From the NCBI RefSeq assembly GCF_014287355.1, contig NZ_JACOPE010000001.1, positions 1,612,001 through 1,676,000 of the forward strand: a stretch of DNA of 64,000 nt, written 5' to 3'. Of the stretch, positions 38,591-48,878 are shown one piece after another (positions within the stretch are counted from its first letter, which is position 1; every line of letters starts with the position of its first letter). A model generated the notes under the pieces. It made no database searches, was not told the origin of the DNA, and saw only the letters and a program-made list of their open reading frames with translations. The translations under genes were made by a program, and so were the position numbers. This DNA is from Ruminococcus hominis. GTDB lineage: Bacteria; Bacillota; Clostridia; Lachnospirales; Lachnospiraceae.

Positions 38591-38611
38591 TACTTTTATT
38601 AGTATTTGATT

Positions 38612-39802
38612 TTATGAAAGTAAAAATTCAGATAATACATAATTGCTGATATCCATTCCTCTGTGAGTAAGCATGAGATTATCTTCTTTACTTATTATCA
38701 ATTCATCTTCTTCCAACCTTTTTATTATATTTCCATAAACTTCCCCAATTTCTTTACCAAAAAACTTGTGAAACTTATTTTTTGAAATTCCAGCTGTTTT
38801 TCTCAATCCCAAATACATAAATTCTTCCATTTGATTTTCTAATGTTAAGTATTCATGTTCTATTTCAATCGCTTGTTTTTGATTAATGGTTTGAATATAT
38901 TTATCTCGATTCTTAACATGATTGAAACGGATTTGTTCTTGTATTTCTGAAGTATTTTTATTTTGAATGGAAATCAGAGAGGCTGCACCAGCACCAATTC
39001 CAAGATATTCCACTCTGTCCCAGTATCCAAGATTATGCCGACACTCTTTTCCCGGATATGCATAATTGGATATCTCGTAGCGGTGCATTCCACAACTTTC
39101 TAACATTTGAATGGTCATCTCTCCCATTGTATATTCATCATCTTCGGAAGGAAGTTTCCAGTCACCCGCATCAAATTGACCTTTACAATACCACTCATAA
39201 AAGTTCGTTCCTTCTTCTAATATCAAACTATATGCAGAAATGTGTTCAGGGTTAAGTGTTAGAATTTTTCTCAGTGTATTTTCCCAGCTTTTTAAAGTCT
39301 GTCCAGGAAGTGCTGACATCAGATCAATATTTCTATTCTTAAATCCTACTTGTTCAACAGCTTCCCATGTATTTAAAAAATCTTCGTAAGTATGAATTCT
39401 TCCCAACATTTTCAATTCTTTATTTTCTGTTGATTGCAATCCGATACTCACACGATTGATACCTGCCTGTTTATAGCTTCTTAATTTTTCAATGTTTACA
39501 GTTCCTGGATTCATCTCCATTGTAATTTCTGCAACAGGATCGATGGTAAAAATTTGATTTAGATTTTCAAAAATTAGTTTCATCTGATCTGCTGTCAAAA
39601 GAGACGGTGTTCCTCCTCCGAGGAAAACCGTCTTTACTATATATTCTTTTGCAAAATCTTTATAACGATTAATTTCTTTACATAAAGCCTGAACATAAGC
39701 ATTTAATTCTTCTTTTGTTCCACTTGCAGAAAAGAAATCGCAATAATTACACTTTCTTACACAAAATGGTATATGGAGATATAATTCTAATTCTCTCTTC
39801 AT
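38612..39802 (-). CDS. hemW: Radical SAM heme chaperone HemW
   Basis: About 396 residues. LYLHIPFCVRKCNYCDFF carries the radical SAM CX3CX2C cysteines plus the next C typical of HemW/HemN-like proteins; VFLGGGTPSLL and RVSIGLQSTENKELKMLGRIH follow. HemW proteins bind and insert heme rather than acting as coproporphyrinogen oxidase; they lack the HemN N-terminal arm, as here. The ATG at 39802 fits the family start; an alternative ATG at 39814 overlaps the lepA end. Last gene of a long operon. Confidence 0.93.
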   Translation of the reverse strand: MKRELELYLHIPFCVRKCNYCDFFSASGTKEELNAYVQALCKEINRYKDFAKEYIVKTVFLGGGTPSLLTADQMKLIFENLNQIFTIDPVAEITMEMNPGTVNIEKLRSYKQAGINRVSIGLQSTENKELKMLGRIHTYEDFLNTWEAVEQVGFKNRNIDLMSALPGQTLKSWENTLRKILTLNPEHISAYSLILEEGTNFYEWYCKGQFDAGDWKLPSEDDEYTMGEMTIQMLESCGMHRYEISNYAYPGKECRHNLGYWDRVEYLGIGAGAASLISIQNKNTSEIQEQIRFNHVKNRDKYIQTINQKQAIEIEHEYLTLENQMEEFMYLGLRKTAGISKNKFHKFFGKEIGEVYGNIIKRLEEDELIISKEDNLMLTHRGMDISNYVLSEFLLS

Positions 39803-39803
39803 A

Positions 39804-41618
39804 TTAATCTTCATCTAATTTCAATACACTCATAAATGCTTTTTGTGGGATATCTACATTTCCGACTTGACGCATTCTCTTCTTACCTTCTTTTTGTTTT
39901 TCGAGAAGTTTTTTCTTACGTGAGATATCACCACCATAACATTTAGCAAGAACATCTTTTCGCATTGCTTTAACGGTTTCTCTGGCAATTACTTTTCCAC
40001 CAATCGCTGCCTGAATCGGGATTTCAAACATTTGTCTTGGAATTTCCTGCTTCAATTTCTCACACATTTTGCGTCCACGTTCATATGCATTAGAACTATG
40101 GATAATAAATGAAAGTGCATCCACTTCTTCTTTATTAATAAGAATATCCAATTTGACAAGTTCTGAACGCTCATATCCTAACATTTCATAATCAAAAGAT
40201 GCATAGCCTCTGGAACGAGATTTTAATGCATCAAAGAAATCATAAATAATTTCATTAAGTGGAAGGTGATACGTTAATACAGCTCGTTTTTCTTCAATGT
40301 ATTCCATTCCCTGATATACACCGCGGCGTTCTTGACATAAATCCATAATTGCGCCTATAAATTCAGAAGTTACCATTATTTCAGCTTTTACAATTGGTTC
40401 TTCCATATAGTCGATCTCAGACGGATCCGGCAGGTTCGTTGGATTTGTGAGTTCTATTAAATCACCATTTGTCTTATGCACTTTATAGATTACACTCGGT
40501 GCTGTTGTAACCAAATCCAGATTGTACTCTCTTTCTAAACGCTCCTGGATAATTTCCAGATGAAGTAATCCCAAGAAACCACAACGGAATCCAAAACCTA
40601 ACGCAATAGACGTTTCCGGTTCAAATTGTAATGCTGCATCATTTAACTGCAACTTTTCCAATGCATCTCTCAAATCAGGATATTTTGCTCCATCAGAAGG
40701 ATAGAGCCCACAATATACCATTGGATTTACTTTCTTATAACCTGGCAAAGGTTCTGCACATGGATTTTGCGCATTTGTAATAGTATCTCCAACACGAGTA
40801 TCTTTAACATTTTTCAAGCTGGCTGTAATATATCCAACCATTCCGGCTTCCAGTTCATCGCAAGGGATGAACTGACCTGCACCAAAATACCCGACTTCAA
40901 CTACATCGGCCACAGCTCCTGTAGCCATCATCTTAATCGGAGTACCTTTTCGCACACTACCTTCTTTGATTCGGCAAAATACAATAACTCCACGATAAGA
41001 ATCATATACAGAATCAAAGATCAAGGCCTGTAAAGGTGCCTTGGCATCACCTACCGGGGCTGGTATTTTCTCAACAATTGCTTCTAAAACATCCTCTACA
41101 TTAAGACCTGTCTTTGCTGAAATCAAAGGTGCATCTTCAGCTTCAATTCCAATTACATCTTCTATTTCTTCTTTTACCCTCTCCGGCTCTGCACTCGGAA
41201 GATCAATTTTATTAATAACCGGCACAACATCAAGATCATGATCCAGTGCAAGATATACATTTGCCAATGTCTGTGCTTCTACTCCCTGTGCTGCATCTAC
41301 AACCAAAATAGCACCATCGCAAGCTGCCAGACTTCGAGACACTTCATAGTTGAAATCCACATGCCCCGGTGTATCAATCAAATTGAAGATATATTCTTCC
41401 CCATCCTTTGCCTTGTATACTGTTCGGACGGTCTGTGCCTTGATCGTAATACCGCGTTCACGCTCCAAATCCATATTATCCAAAACCTGTGCCTGCATCT
41501 CACGATCTGTTAAAAGACCTGTTTTTTCAATAATACGATCTGCCAACGTAGATTTTCCATGATCTATATGTGCAATAATGCAAAAATTACGAATTTTACT
41601 TTGTTCTATTCCTGACAC
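39804..41618 (-). CDS. lepA: Elongation factor 4 (LepA)
   Basis: 604 residues, ribosomal GTPase of the EF-G family lacking domain IV but with the LepA C-terminal domain ([20 protein letters not shown]). G motifs: [35 protein letters not shown]. It acts in the cytoplasm during initiation or back-translocation. The start codon is GTG with GGAGG 7 bases upstream. It lies between holA and hemW; the lepA-hemW order is conserved in Firmicutes. Confidence 0.97.
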   Translation of the reverse strand: MSGIEQSKIRNFCIIAHIDHGKSTLADRIIEKTGLLTDREMQAQVLDNMDLERERGITIKAQTVRTVYKAKDGEEYIFNLIDTPGHVDFNYEVSRSLAACDGAILVVDAAQGVEAQTLANVYLALDHDLDVVPVINKIDLPSAEPERVKEEIEDVIGIEAEDAPLISAKTGLNVEDVLEAIVEKIPAPVGDAKAPLQALIFDSVYDSYRGVIVFCRIKEGSVRKGTPIKMMATGAVADVVEVGYFGAGQFIPCDELEAGMVGYITASLKNVKDTRVGDTITNAQNPCAEPLPGYKKVNPMVYCGLYPSDGAKYPDLRDALEKLQLNDAALQFEPETSIALGFGFRCGFLGLLHLEIIQERLEREYNLDLVTTAPSVIYKVHKTNGDLIELTNPTNLPDPSEIDYMEEPIVKAEIMVTSEFIGAIMDLCQERRGVYQGMEYIEEKRAVLTYHLPLNEIIYDFFDALKSRSRGYASFDYEMLGYERSELVKLDILINKEEVDALSFIIHSSNAYERGRKMCEKLKQEIPRQMFEIPIQAAIGGKVIARETVKAMRKDVLAKCYGGDISRKKKLLEKQKEGKKRMRQVGNVDIPQKAFMSVLKLDED

Positions 41619-41687
41619 TTTTCTTCCTCCAAATTTTATTTATTTTGTAAAATATGATGTCGCAGTTATATTCTTTTATTAATACAA

Positions 41688-42668
41688 TTATTTTGATGAA
41701 TATTTTATTATAAACAACTCCACTGCCAGATTATCCGTTAACAATCCTGTTTTTACACGTTGTTCGATATCTGCACTGTATTCCATAACCATTCTTAGTT
41801 CAGATGTCTTAAAATATTTTGCCTGATCCATATATTTTCCAACTGCAAATGGATGTAACCCTGTTTTTGATGCAATTTCCTTTTTGCTATATCCTTTATT
41901 TGCCAAATGTTTTACCTGAAACAATATACGATATTGTCTGGTCATCAGAAAAAGGATTCGCATAGGGGGCTCTTTTAATGCAAGCAATTCGTAGTATAAA
42001 TCCAAGGCTTTTTTTTGTTGCTTTTCAGCCACTGCATTGACCATATCAAAAATATGATTGGCAATTTGTGTAACACAGATTGCATCGACATCTTCTTTTG
42101 TAATGTCTGTTTTCTCCATAGTATAACTGAATAATTTTTCCAGTTCTTTTGTGATATTTTCCATATCTGTTCCGACTTTATTTAAAAAATAAATTATCGT
42201 CTGCTCTGTAACCTGTTTGTTTTCATTTCGAATCTTTCCTGCGACCCAACGTTTTAACGTATTTTCATCCTGAAATGGGAGTTCGACAACACGGCCTTTT
42301 GATTTTACTGCCTTAAACAGTTTACTTCTTTTATCTACCTCATCTTCGACAAAGATATAGTATGTGGTATCGGGCATTTCTTTTATATAATCTGCCAGAT
42401 CTGCACCTGCACTTTTAAAAAAGCCGGTATTGTCAAATACGATTAATCTTCTTTCGGCAAAAAAAGGTAATGTTTCAGATAAATCAATCACGGATTTAAC
42501 ATCCACTCCTTTTCCTTCAAAATGTGCAAAATTCATCGTGTCGCCTTCTGGAAGCAATGCTTTTGTAAGGCGAGCCCGGTATTGTTTTTTTAAATATGCT
42601 TCTTCCCCATATAAGAGATATATTTGTTTAAATTGTCCTGTTTTTAAATCTTCATTTAAGCTTTTCAT
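41688..42668 (-). CDS. holA: DNA polymerase III delta subunit
   Basis: 326 residues, clamp-loader subunit. LLYGEEAYLKKQYRARLTKA at the N-terminus and RRLIVFDNTGFF are the HolA/YqeN pattern; the collar helices follow (MRILFLMTRQYRILFQVKHLANKGYS). It starts 5 bases after comEC ends, with little ribosome binding site, so its translation may be coupled to comEC. The comEC-holA pairing is common in Firmicutes. Confidence 0.93.
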   Translation of the reverse strand: MKSLNEDLKTGQFKQIYLLYGEEAYLKKQYRARLTKALLPEGDTMNFAHFEGKGVDVKSVIDLSETLPFFAERRLIVFDNTGFFKSAGADLADYIKEMPDTTYYIFVEDEVDKRSKLFKAVKSKGRVVELPFQDENTLKRWVAGKIRNENKQVTEQTIIYFLNKVGTDMENITKELEKLFSYTMEKTDITKEDVDAICVTQIANHIFDMVNAVAEKQQKKALDLYYELLALKEPPMRILFLMTRQYRILFQVKHLANKGYSKKEIASKTGLHPFAVGKYMDQAKYFKTSELRMVMEYSADIEQRVKTGLLTDNLAVELFIIKYSSK

Positions 42669-42673
42669 AACTT

Positions 42674-44980
42674 CTATATTATATCGGAAATACCTACTTT
42701 TTGCAAAACATTTATTCTCAAGTTTTTTCCATTTGTTTTTATATGTATTGCTCCTTGATGTTGTGTATTATAGATAGTACGTTTTTCCTTATTTAATCGT
42801 TCAAGAGTTTCTTGATGTGGATGCCCGTATCGATTCCTTACTCCTGCTGAGATTAACACAACGGAGGGAGAAGTTATTTCCAGGAACTTTTCAGGTGTAG
42901 AATTTTTCGAACCATGATGTGCAATTTTTAATATATCATACTTTCTTAAACTTCCGCTCTCGATTAATTGTGTTTCTCCTTCTCCTTCTAAATCCCCTGT
43001 AAATAGCATATCAAATTCATCAAATTTTAAATCTAAAACCATAGATGCTGCATTCCCATTTTCACCACTATAATTTTTTACCGGTCCTATACACGTTAAT
43101 GTGAACGACATATTTTTTTTATATTCTACGAATTGCTGCCCCGCCGACATGATGATTACTTTAGTGTGATTTTCTTCTGCTGTCTTAGACAAATCTTTTA
43201 GTTTATCATCCCACACTTCCTTTACTGGTAATACCAGTGCTTTTATTTTTATATTCAATTTCTGGCTTTCCAACATCTCTTTGACTCCGTTTATATGATC
43301 TTCATCCCCATGCGATATGAAAATATAATCTAAACATCCAACACCTTTTGATTCCAAAAAAGGAATCAGGCGATAAAGACCTACCTGAGATACATCTGTG
43401 CTGCCTCCATCTATAAGACAGTTTGTTCCATTTGGGGTGCGGATAAAAATGCCATCCCCTTGTCCGACATCCAACATCGTGATTTCCAAATTTCCTTTTT
43501 TATGGTAGGACAGACAAACAATTCCACATAATGCAATTATACAAACTACACTTCTTATAGCAAAATATCTGCTTTTCAAACAAATTCTTTGGCTTTCTTT
43601 TTTTTCTGTTTCTATAAGATCTTTTCTACTTTTTGATTTATATTTCTGCTTTTCGGCCTGAATATCCCAATATTTCCATATAAAATAACTTATCAATAAT
43701 ATTATATAATATGTCAGCATTATCCATATCGAGGGCTTTCCTGTCACAATCCTGCCAAACGGAACATCTATCATAAACATACACAACTTTTCATATCCCC
43801 ATAAAATAGCCTTACAAAATTGTAAAATCAAGTTACCGATTGGATAAAAAATGAATAAAAATAATATGCCTACAATCCCAACTCCAATTAAAATCGACAT
43901 ACAAGGAATTACAATTATATTTGTCAGCACTGACCATGTAGGAATTTCAAAATAGAAATACATTGTCATTGGAAGAAGCATTACTTGAATCGCAATTCCA
44001 GGACAGAATATTTTAGGTATGCATGAAGTTTGTTCAAAAAGCGAATTTATTAATATCATCGCTAAAACTGCACCAAATGAAAATAAAAAACCTGCATCAA
44101 ACAAATATAACGGCTGCCATAAAACAATTACTACAGTAGCAATTGACAGAGAAGTTAGTAAATCGTAATCTCTTCCTAAAATTTCCGCTCCCATTCGTAT
44201 AATGTACATAATGATAGCTCGAAGACTAGATACTCCGATTCCAATCATCATCGTATATAAAAGCAAAAAGAATATTCCGATTATTCCCGAAGCCGAAAAA
44301 CCGAGTCCTATTTTTCTTAACACTTGATACATCCCGATTCCTATAAAAGACATATGCAAACCGGATATTGCAAGAATGTGTCCAATTCCCCCTTTTTGAT
44401 ATAATTGTTTTATAGTTTGATCTAAATCTTTTTTATCCCCAAGTAATATTGCTACCATACTGTTTCCAGCATCTTTTCCAAGACTATGCAATAACATATT
44501 TTTTATAGATTCTCTGATTTCAAACAGATTCTCTTTTAACAAATCAGTTTTTTGATTATTTATTTGGATTTGAGTAGACCATATTTGTGCATGAATATGT
44601 TGTTTTTGATAATAGAATTTTTGATTAAAATTTCCGGGATTCCGGTTTTCTTGAAAAAAATATATTTTCCCAGCTGCCTGAATAATATTTCCAACCATAA
44701 TTGAATCAGAATCTTTTACATTCACAAGAACTCTTTCACGGTTTATTTTTACCCAGGTGCTTTTCCGATATACTTGTATATCTTTTAGATAATAAACAGA
44801 ATAAGAAGTACGTTTGTCTACATCATATACGTTCCCTTTAATTATTACATTTTCATTTTCCAGATAATTTTGTTCTAAATAGGATGGTTTCAAATCTCTG
44901 GATATTTGAAACCATCCTACCAAAACAAGTTGAATTAAAAGAATCGCTATCGCTAAAAGACAGCAGGGTCTTTTGAACAT
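42674..44980 (-). CDS. comEC: ComEC/Rec2 DNA-uptake channel protein
   Basis: 768 residues. Three visible parts: an N-terminal membrane/OB region (about 1-160, DUF4131-like), the polytopic competence domain with GHILAISGLHMSFIGIG, and a C-terminal metallo-beta-lactamase-like domain (MLDVGQGDGIFIRTPNG; ISHGDEDHING; KIAHHGSKNST) with intact metal ligands. In naturally competent bacteria it moves single-stranded DNA across the membrane. It follows a GerMN lipoprotein gene by 2 bases. comEA lies four genes upstream. Confidence 0.95.
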   Translation of the reverse strand: MFKRPCCLLAIAILLIQLVLVGWFQISRDLKPSYLEQNYLENENVIIKGNVYDVDKRTSYSVYYLKDIQVYRKSTWVKINRERVLVNVKDSDSIMVGNIIQAAGKIYFFQENRNPGNFNQKFYYQKQHIHAQIWSTQIQINNQKTDLLKENLFEIRESIKNMLLHSLGKDAGNSMVAILLGDKKDLDQTIKQLYQKGGIGHILAISGLHMSFIGIGMYQVLRKIGLGFSASGIIGIFFLLLYTMMIGIGVSSLRAIIMYIIRMGAEILGRDYDLLTSLSIATVVIVLWQPLYLFDAGFLFSFGAVLAMILINSLFEQTSCIPKIFCPGIAIQVMLLPMTMYFYFEIPTWSVLTNIIVIPCMSILIGVGIVGILFLFIFYPIGNLILQFCKAILWGYEKLCMFMIDVPFGRIVTGKPSIWIMLTYYIILLISYFIWKYWDIQAEKQKYKSKSRKDLIETEKKESQRICLKSRYFAIRSVVCIIALCGIVCLSYHKKGNLEITMLDVGQGDGIFIRTPNGTNCLIDGGSTDVSQVGLYRLIPFLESKGVGCLDYIFISHGDEDHINGVKEMLESQKLNIKIKALVLPVKEVWDDKLKDLSKTAEENHTKVIIMSAGQQFVEYKKNMSFTLTCIGPVKNYSGENGNAASMVLDLKFDEFDMLFTGDLEGEGETQLIESGSLRKYDILKIAHHGSKNSTPEKFLEITSPSVVLISAGVRNRYGHPHQETLERLNKEKRTIYNTQHQGAIHIKTNGKNLRINVLQKVGISDII

Positions 44981-44982
44981 TT

Positions 44983-45912
44983 TTATTCTTCCGCATGTTG
45001 TATTAAGTCCAAATCCTGTTGTAATGGCTGAGATAAATCAATTGTATTCATGTATAAAACATTTTTTTCACCATTCACCATAATTTGCACCTTATTTACC
45101 GCTGTTCCCTCAATCAGCGAATTTACAATGGAATAAATTGTTATTTCCGGTTTTATGTCATGAGCACTTGCCAGAAATTCTGAATCAAAATTCACATAGC
45201 AAATATTATCTTTTACTGTCACGCTTAATAGTGTACAAGTAGAAGATATTGTTGGATGCACACTCTCATCCTGAGGACCATGCATCAATTTCTCTACAAT
45301 CAGTTTTTCTTTTGAAGTATTTGTACTATATTTCACCTGTACATTTTGTTTTACAAGCTTATCACCGGATTCATTTGCGAAATATAATGCGAGCTCTGTT
45401 TCTTCATATGAACTCAATGAACTTCCGTTATTTTGAACAAAATCATCTTCATTTATAATTCCAGCTGGATTTCCTTTATCATCTTTCAATTCTTCTCCAT
45501 CCACTGTAACGTAAATAGCACTGATTTTAGGAATTTTTACGATAGACTGTGTCATTGATGCAAGAATTAATTTTTGCTCTACAACAGGTAATTTCAAATA
45601 TGCATCATTCAAATCTATATATACGATCATATGTCTGATTTCACATTGTTGTATTTTTATTTGTTTCGGAATTGTAGTAGAATAATTAATCTCTTCAGCC
45701 GGTTTTTGTAATTCTTTTATAACATTGTTCACTTGCTCTTCCGTCGTTTTTCCTCGAAAATCATAATTGATTTTTACTAATCCGTTTCTTTCTCCGTTTA
45801 CGCTGTATATGAACGAATCATCATTTTTTACTTCTGTACGTTTAGCACATCCGCACAACATACATAAAACAAACAGGAGAACTGTGATATATACCTTACT
45901 TTTTTTCAACAT
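44983..45912 (-). CDS. GerMN-domain lipoprotein
   Basis: About 309 residues from the ATG at 45912, which follows GGGAGG. A signal peptide ends in the lipobox LCGC, so it is a membrane-attached lipoprotein outside the cell. Two GerMN domains are seen: about 75-160 and about 190-290 (KLIVEKLMHGP, TLLSVTVKDNICYVNFDSEF). GerM itself works in spore assembly and germination; vegetative relatives are often encoded beside two-component kinases, as here. It may modulate the upstream histidine kinase (inference). Confidence 0.88.
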   Translation of the reverse strand: MLKKSKVYITVLLFVLCMLCGCAKRTEVKNDDSFIYSVNGERNGLVKINYDFRGKTTEEQVNNVIKELQKPAEEINYSTTIPKQIKIQQCEIRHMIVYIDLNDAYLKLPVVEQKLILASMTQSIVKIPKISAIYVTVDGEELKDDKGNPAGIINEDDFVQNNGSSLSSYEETELALYFANESGDKLVKQNVQVKYSTNTSKEKLIVEKLMHGPQDESVHPTISSTCTLLSVTVKDNICYVNFDSEFLASAHDIKPEITIYSIVNSLIEGTAVNKVQIMVNGEKNVLYMNTIDLSQPLQQDLDLIQHAEE

Positions 45913-45941
45913 AAAATCCTCCCTGCCAATGGTTACATCTA

Positions 45942-47396
45942 TCAAGTAGATACATATATAAGTGGAATTCGAACCGTAAATGTTGTACCTTCTTCTGGCT
46001 CACTGTAAACTTTGATTGACCCACGATGCATAATGACAGCATTTCTTGTAATTGCAAGACCAAGGCCTGTTCCCCCAATCTCTCTGGAATGAGACTTATC
46101 TACACGATAAAATCTTTCAAAAATATGATCTTGATCTTCTTTTGGAATTCCAATGCCTGAATCTGATACCTTTACATAAAAATATTTGTGGTCTGCATTC
46201 AATGAAACATGAACCCAGCCTTCATCGTGATTATATTTAATTGCATTTTCTACCAGATTGGATATCGCAAGTGTCATCTTCACTTCATCAATTTCTGCCG
46301 TCACTGGACGAAAACTTTCCAAAACAATCTCAATCTGCTTCTTTTCAGCAATTGGTCGAAGCCTTTTCAAAATCAATTCAAGCAGATCATTTACGTTTAC
46401 TTGCGAAATGTTTAAATTCTGTGCTGTTTTGTCCATTTTAACCAGGGTTAAAAGATCGTTTATAATATCATTTTCACGATCAATCTCTTTTGCAATATCT
46501 CCCATAAATTCCTGATACAACTCGATTGGAACTTGATCCTGTGTAACAAGAGAATCTGCCAGCACTTTCATTGATGCCAATGGAGTTTTTAATTCATGTG
46601 AGACATTAGATACAAACTCTTCTCTTGAATCATCAAGTACCTTCATCCGACCTAACATTTTATTAAAAGCATCTGAAATATTCTTTGTTTCTGTAAATGT
46701 ATTTTCATGCAGTACCTCTACAACATATCCTTCTGTTACCCCTTCAATATCAGCTGCAATTTTTCTGAGCGGTCTTACGATACAATCGGCCAGTAAAATT
46801 GCCAATGCAATAACAATTGTCATAATCATTCCAATGATTGCACCGCCTTTTGTATGAAAGATATGCAAGCTATCCTCGATTGAATCCGTAGAAACACTTG
46901 CAAGTATCACTCCAACGGCTTTCCCGGTATTTTTATCTGTAATCGGAGATGTCACCTCTATAAAATGATTTTTTTTATCATAGTAATTTGTACTTTCACC
47001 TTTTAAACAACGAATTACATTTTCTGATACAATCGTTTTTCCCTCATCCAAAGCATATGTATCCGTCATGACTTTTAATTCTGCGTTTACAAGCATAACT
47101 CGTCCATTATAAATATTGGTAAGCTGGGTTAAATTTGCATTGATTACTTCGGATGAATTATCCTCAAGATAATTATAATTGTTCAATTGATCACAAAGAA
47201 TCGTGCATTGATTCTGTATCTCTGCTGTTCGCAGAGATACTGCACGCGATTCGTACGCCTTAATAATCGCTATATGTGCGACTGTACATGGTATAAGACC
47301 TGCACATACAATGATTAGAATAATACGAAATCTCAGACTTTTTATTACATTTTCTTTTAGTTTGTTTCGAAATTTACCCTTGGAAATAATAACCAA
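45942..47396 (-). CDS. Sensor histidine kinase (HAMP, HisKA, HATPase)
   Basis: About 484 residues. One membrane segment near the N-terminus, an extracellular sensor region (about 50-180), a second membrane segment, HAMP, HisKA with FVSNVSHELKTPLASMK (phospho-histidine), and HATPase (VENAIKYN; DSGIGIPKEDQDHIFERFYR; GGTGLGLAI). No PAS domain is evident. No ATG exists near the start; the TTG at 47396, inside the response regulator end, is the best guess, so translation is probably coupled. WalK/PhoR-like class. Confidence 0.9.
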   Translation of the reverse strand: MVIISKGKFRNKLKENVIKSLRFRIILIIVCAGLIPCTVAHIAIIKAYESRAVSLRTAEIQNQCTILCDQLNNYNYLEDNSSEVINANLTQLTNIYNGRVMLVNAELKVMTDTYALDEGKTIVSENVIRCLKGESTNYYDKKNHFIEVTSPITDKNTGKAVGVILASVSTDSIEDSLHIFHTKGGAIIGMIMTIVIALAILLADCIVRPLRKIAADIEGVTEGYVVEVLHENTFTETKNISDAFNKMLGRMKVLDDSREEFVSNVSHELKTPLASMKVLADSLVTQDQVPIELYQEFMGDIAKEIDRENDIINDLLTLVKMDKTAQNLNISQVNVNDLLELILKRLRPIAEKKQIEIVLESFRPVTAEIDEVKMTLAISNLVENAIKYNHDEGWVHVSLNADHKYFYVKVSDSGIGIPKEDQDHIFERFYRVDKSHSREIGGTGLGLAITRNAVIMHRGSIKVYSEPEEGTTFTVRIPLIYVST

Positions 47397-48063
47397 CTCC
47401 CCACTTTGTATGTACGTATTGCGGCTCGCTTGGATTCTTTTCAATCTTCTCACGTAGTCTACGGATATGTACATCTACTGTTCTTGCATCTCCCGGATAA
47501 TCTGCTCCCCAAATTAAGTTTAATAAATTTTCCCTACTGTATACTTTATTTGGATTCATTGCGAGTAATTCTAACACATCAAATTCTTTTGCGGTAAGAT
47601 TAATCTCGCGTTCACCTATAAATACTCTTCTGCCTTCGCAATCTATTTTCATAGTTCCCTTTACTAATAGAGTTTTCGGAGCAGGTTCTTCTCTTTTTGA
47701 TGTCCGTCGCATAATGGCTTTAATTCTTGCTTTTACTTCCAGAATATTAAATGGTTTTGTAATATAATCATCGGCACCATATTCTAACCCAAGAATTTTA
47801 TCCATGTCTTCACTTTTTGCAGTCAGCATAACAATCGGCATATCCGAAAATTCACGAATCTGCTGACATACTTGAAATCCATCAAGCTTCGGAAGCATTA
47901 CATCCAGCAGAACCAGATCATATTCACAATTTTTTGCATATTCTAATGCCTCTGCACCATCATATGCACAATCCACTTCCATTCCATCCTGTTCCAGGCT
48001 AAAACGGATTCCTTTCACAATTAACTTTTCGTCATCAACTACTAAGATTTTTTTCTTGCTCAT
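47374..48063 (-). CDS. OmpR/PhoB-family response regulator
   Basis: 229 residues. The receiver domain has the acidic pair in ILVVDDEK, the phosphoacceptor Asp54 (LLDVMLP) and the TAKS/KPF switch residues; the C-terminal winged helix (LTAKEFDVLELLAMNPNKVYSRENLL; DVHIRRLREKIEKNP) binds DNA. It overlaps the kinase gene. Target genes are unknown; the pair sits between comEA and comEC, so a role in envelope or DNA-uptake control is possible but unproven. Confidence 0.94.
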   Translation of the reverse strand: MSKKKILVVDDEKLIVKGIRFSLEQDGMEVDCAYDGAEALEYAKNCEYDLVLLDVMLPKLDGFQVCQQIREFSDMPIVMLTAKSEDMDKILGLEYGADDYITKPFNILEVKARIKAIMRRTSKREEPAPKTLLVKGTMKIDCEGRRVFIGEREINLTAKEFDVLELLAMNPNKVYSRENLLNLIWGADYPGDARTVDVHIRRLREKIEKNPSEPQYVHTKWGVGYYFQG

Positions 48064-48140
48064 TCTACTTCTACTCTTTCCTTTTACTTCCTGTCTTATT
48101 CTGCTTTCATATATTGTAAAATATATTATTATCCTGTTTT

Positions 48141-48767
48141 CTATAATGCTATCTGATCTTTAATTTTTAGATAAATGCCTTCCTTGATTCCCTCTACATT
48201 CATCAACTCTTCAATACTCTGAAAAGCACCATGTGAATCCCGATATGCCAAAATGCTTTCTGCTCTGGATTCTCCAATGCCGGATAAAGTTTTTAGCTCA
48301 TCTTTTGTCGCAGTATTCAGATGTACCTTTCCATCAGAAGAATCCGTTGATGATGAAACCGTCATTTCAGAAGTAATCCCTGCATTATACTCTTCCTGTG
48401 TCGGAATATAAATCTGTTGTCCGTCACTTACATACTCTGCCTGATTGACTGCAGAAAGTGCTGCATCCTCACGTAATCCACCCGCACATTCAATTGCTTC
48501 ATATATGCGGGCATCTTTTTTTAATTCATACACTCCCGTGTTATTTACAGCACCACATACATAGACATAAACAGATGTAGTTTTTGTTGTGTCATGAATT
48601 TCTTCTGTTTCTTTATTCTTTTCAGTTTCATTTAAAGATTGTTCTGTCTCTTGAAGTGTAACTTCTTGAAAAGCTTCTCCTTTTTGCCCACACCCCGTTC
48701 CAAAACAGAATACAAATAAACAGAAAGTAATTAGTAATTGTCGTTTCCATAAATTTCTGACTTTCAT
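48141..48767 (-). CDS. comEA: ComEA-like DNA receptor (SLBB plus helix-hairpin-helix)
   Basis: 208 residues. An N-terminal signal segment with a cysteine (FGTGCGQ), possibly lipid-modified though the lipobox is not canonical; a low-complexity spacer rich in Glu/Thr; an SLBB domain (YVCGAVNNTGVYELKK); and a C-terminal double helix-hairpin-helix domain (HLNTATKDELKTLSGIGESRAESILAYR) that binds double-stranded DNA. Typical ComEA has a plain membrane anchor. First gene of the com/two-component cluster. Confidence 0.93.
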   Translation of the reverse strand: MKVRNLWKRQLLITFCLFVFCFGTGCGQKGEAFQEVTLQETEQSLNETEKNKETEEIHDTTKTTSVYVYVCGAVNNTGVYELKKDARIYEAIECAGGLREDAALSAVNQAEYVSDGQQIYIPTQEEYNAGITSEMTVSSSTDSSDGKVHLNTATKDELKTLSGIGESRAESILAYRDSHGAFQSIEELMNVEGIKEGIYLKIKDQIAL

Positions 48768-48775
48768 ATATTCTC

Positions 48776-48794
48776 CTTACGTTAATGCCGTAAG
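48776..48794 (-). other. Hairpin touching the comEA ribosome binding site
   Basis: CTTACG-7 bases-CGTAAG; its 3' arm includes part of the AAGGAG site (48773-48778). When folded it could limit comEA translation. Only six base pairs. Confidence 0.4.
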
Positions 48795-48816
48795 CCCCTT
48801 TATGTCAGATAGTAAT

Positions 48817-48845
48817 ATTGTATCTAATCAGAAAACAAATTACAA
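48817..48845 (-). promoter_or_regulatory. comEA promoter
   Basis: TTGTAA (48840-48845) and TACAAT (48817-48822) with a 17-base spacer, minus strand; about 50 bases before the start codon. Confidence 0.6.
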
Positions 48846-48878
48846 TAGCATTTTCATTTTTATTTCCATTTACGATTT

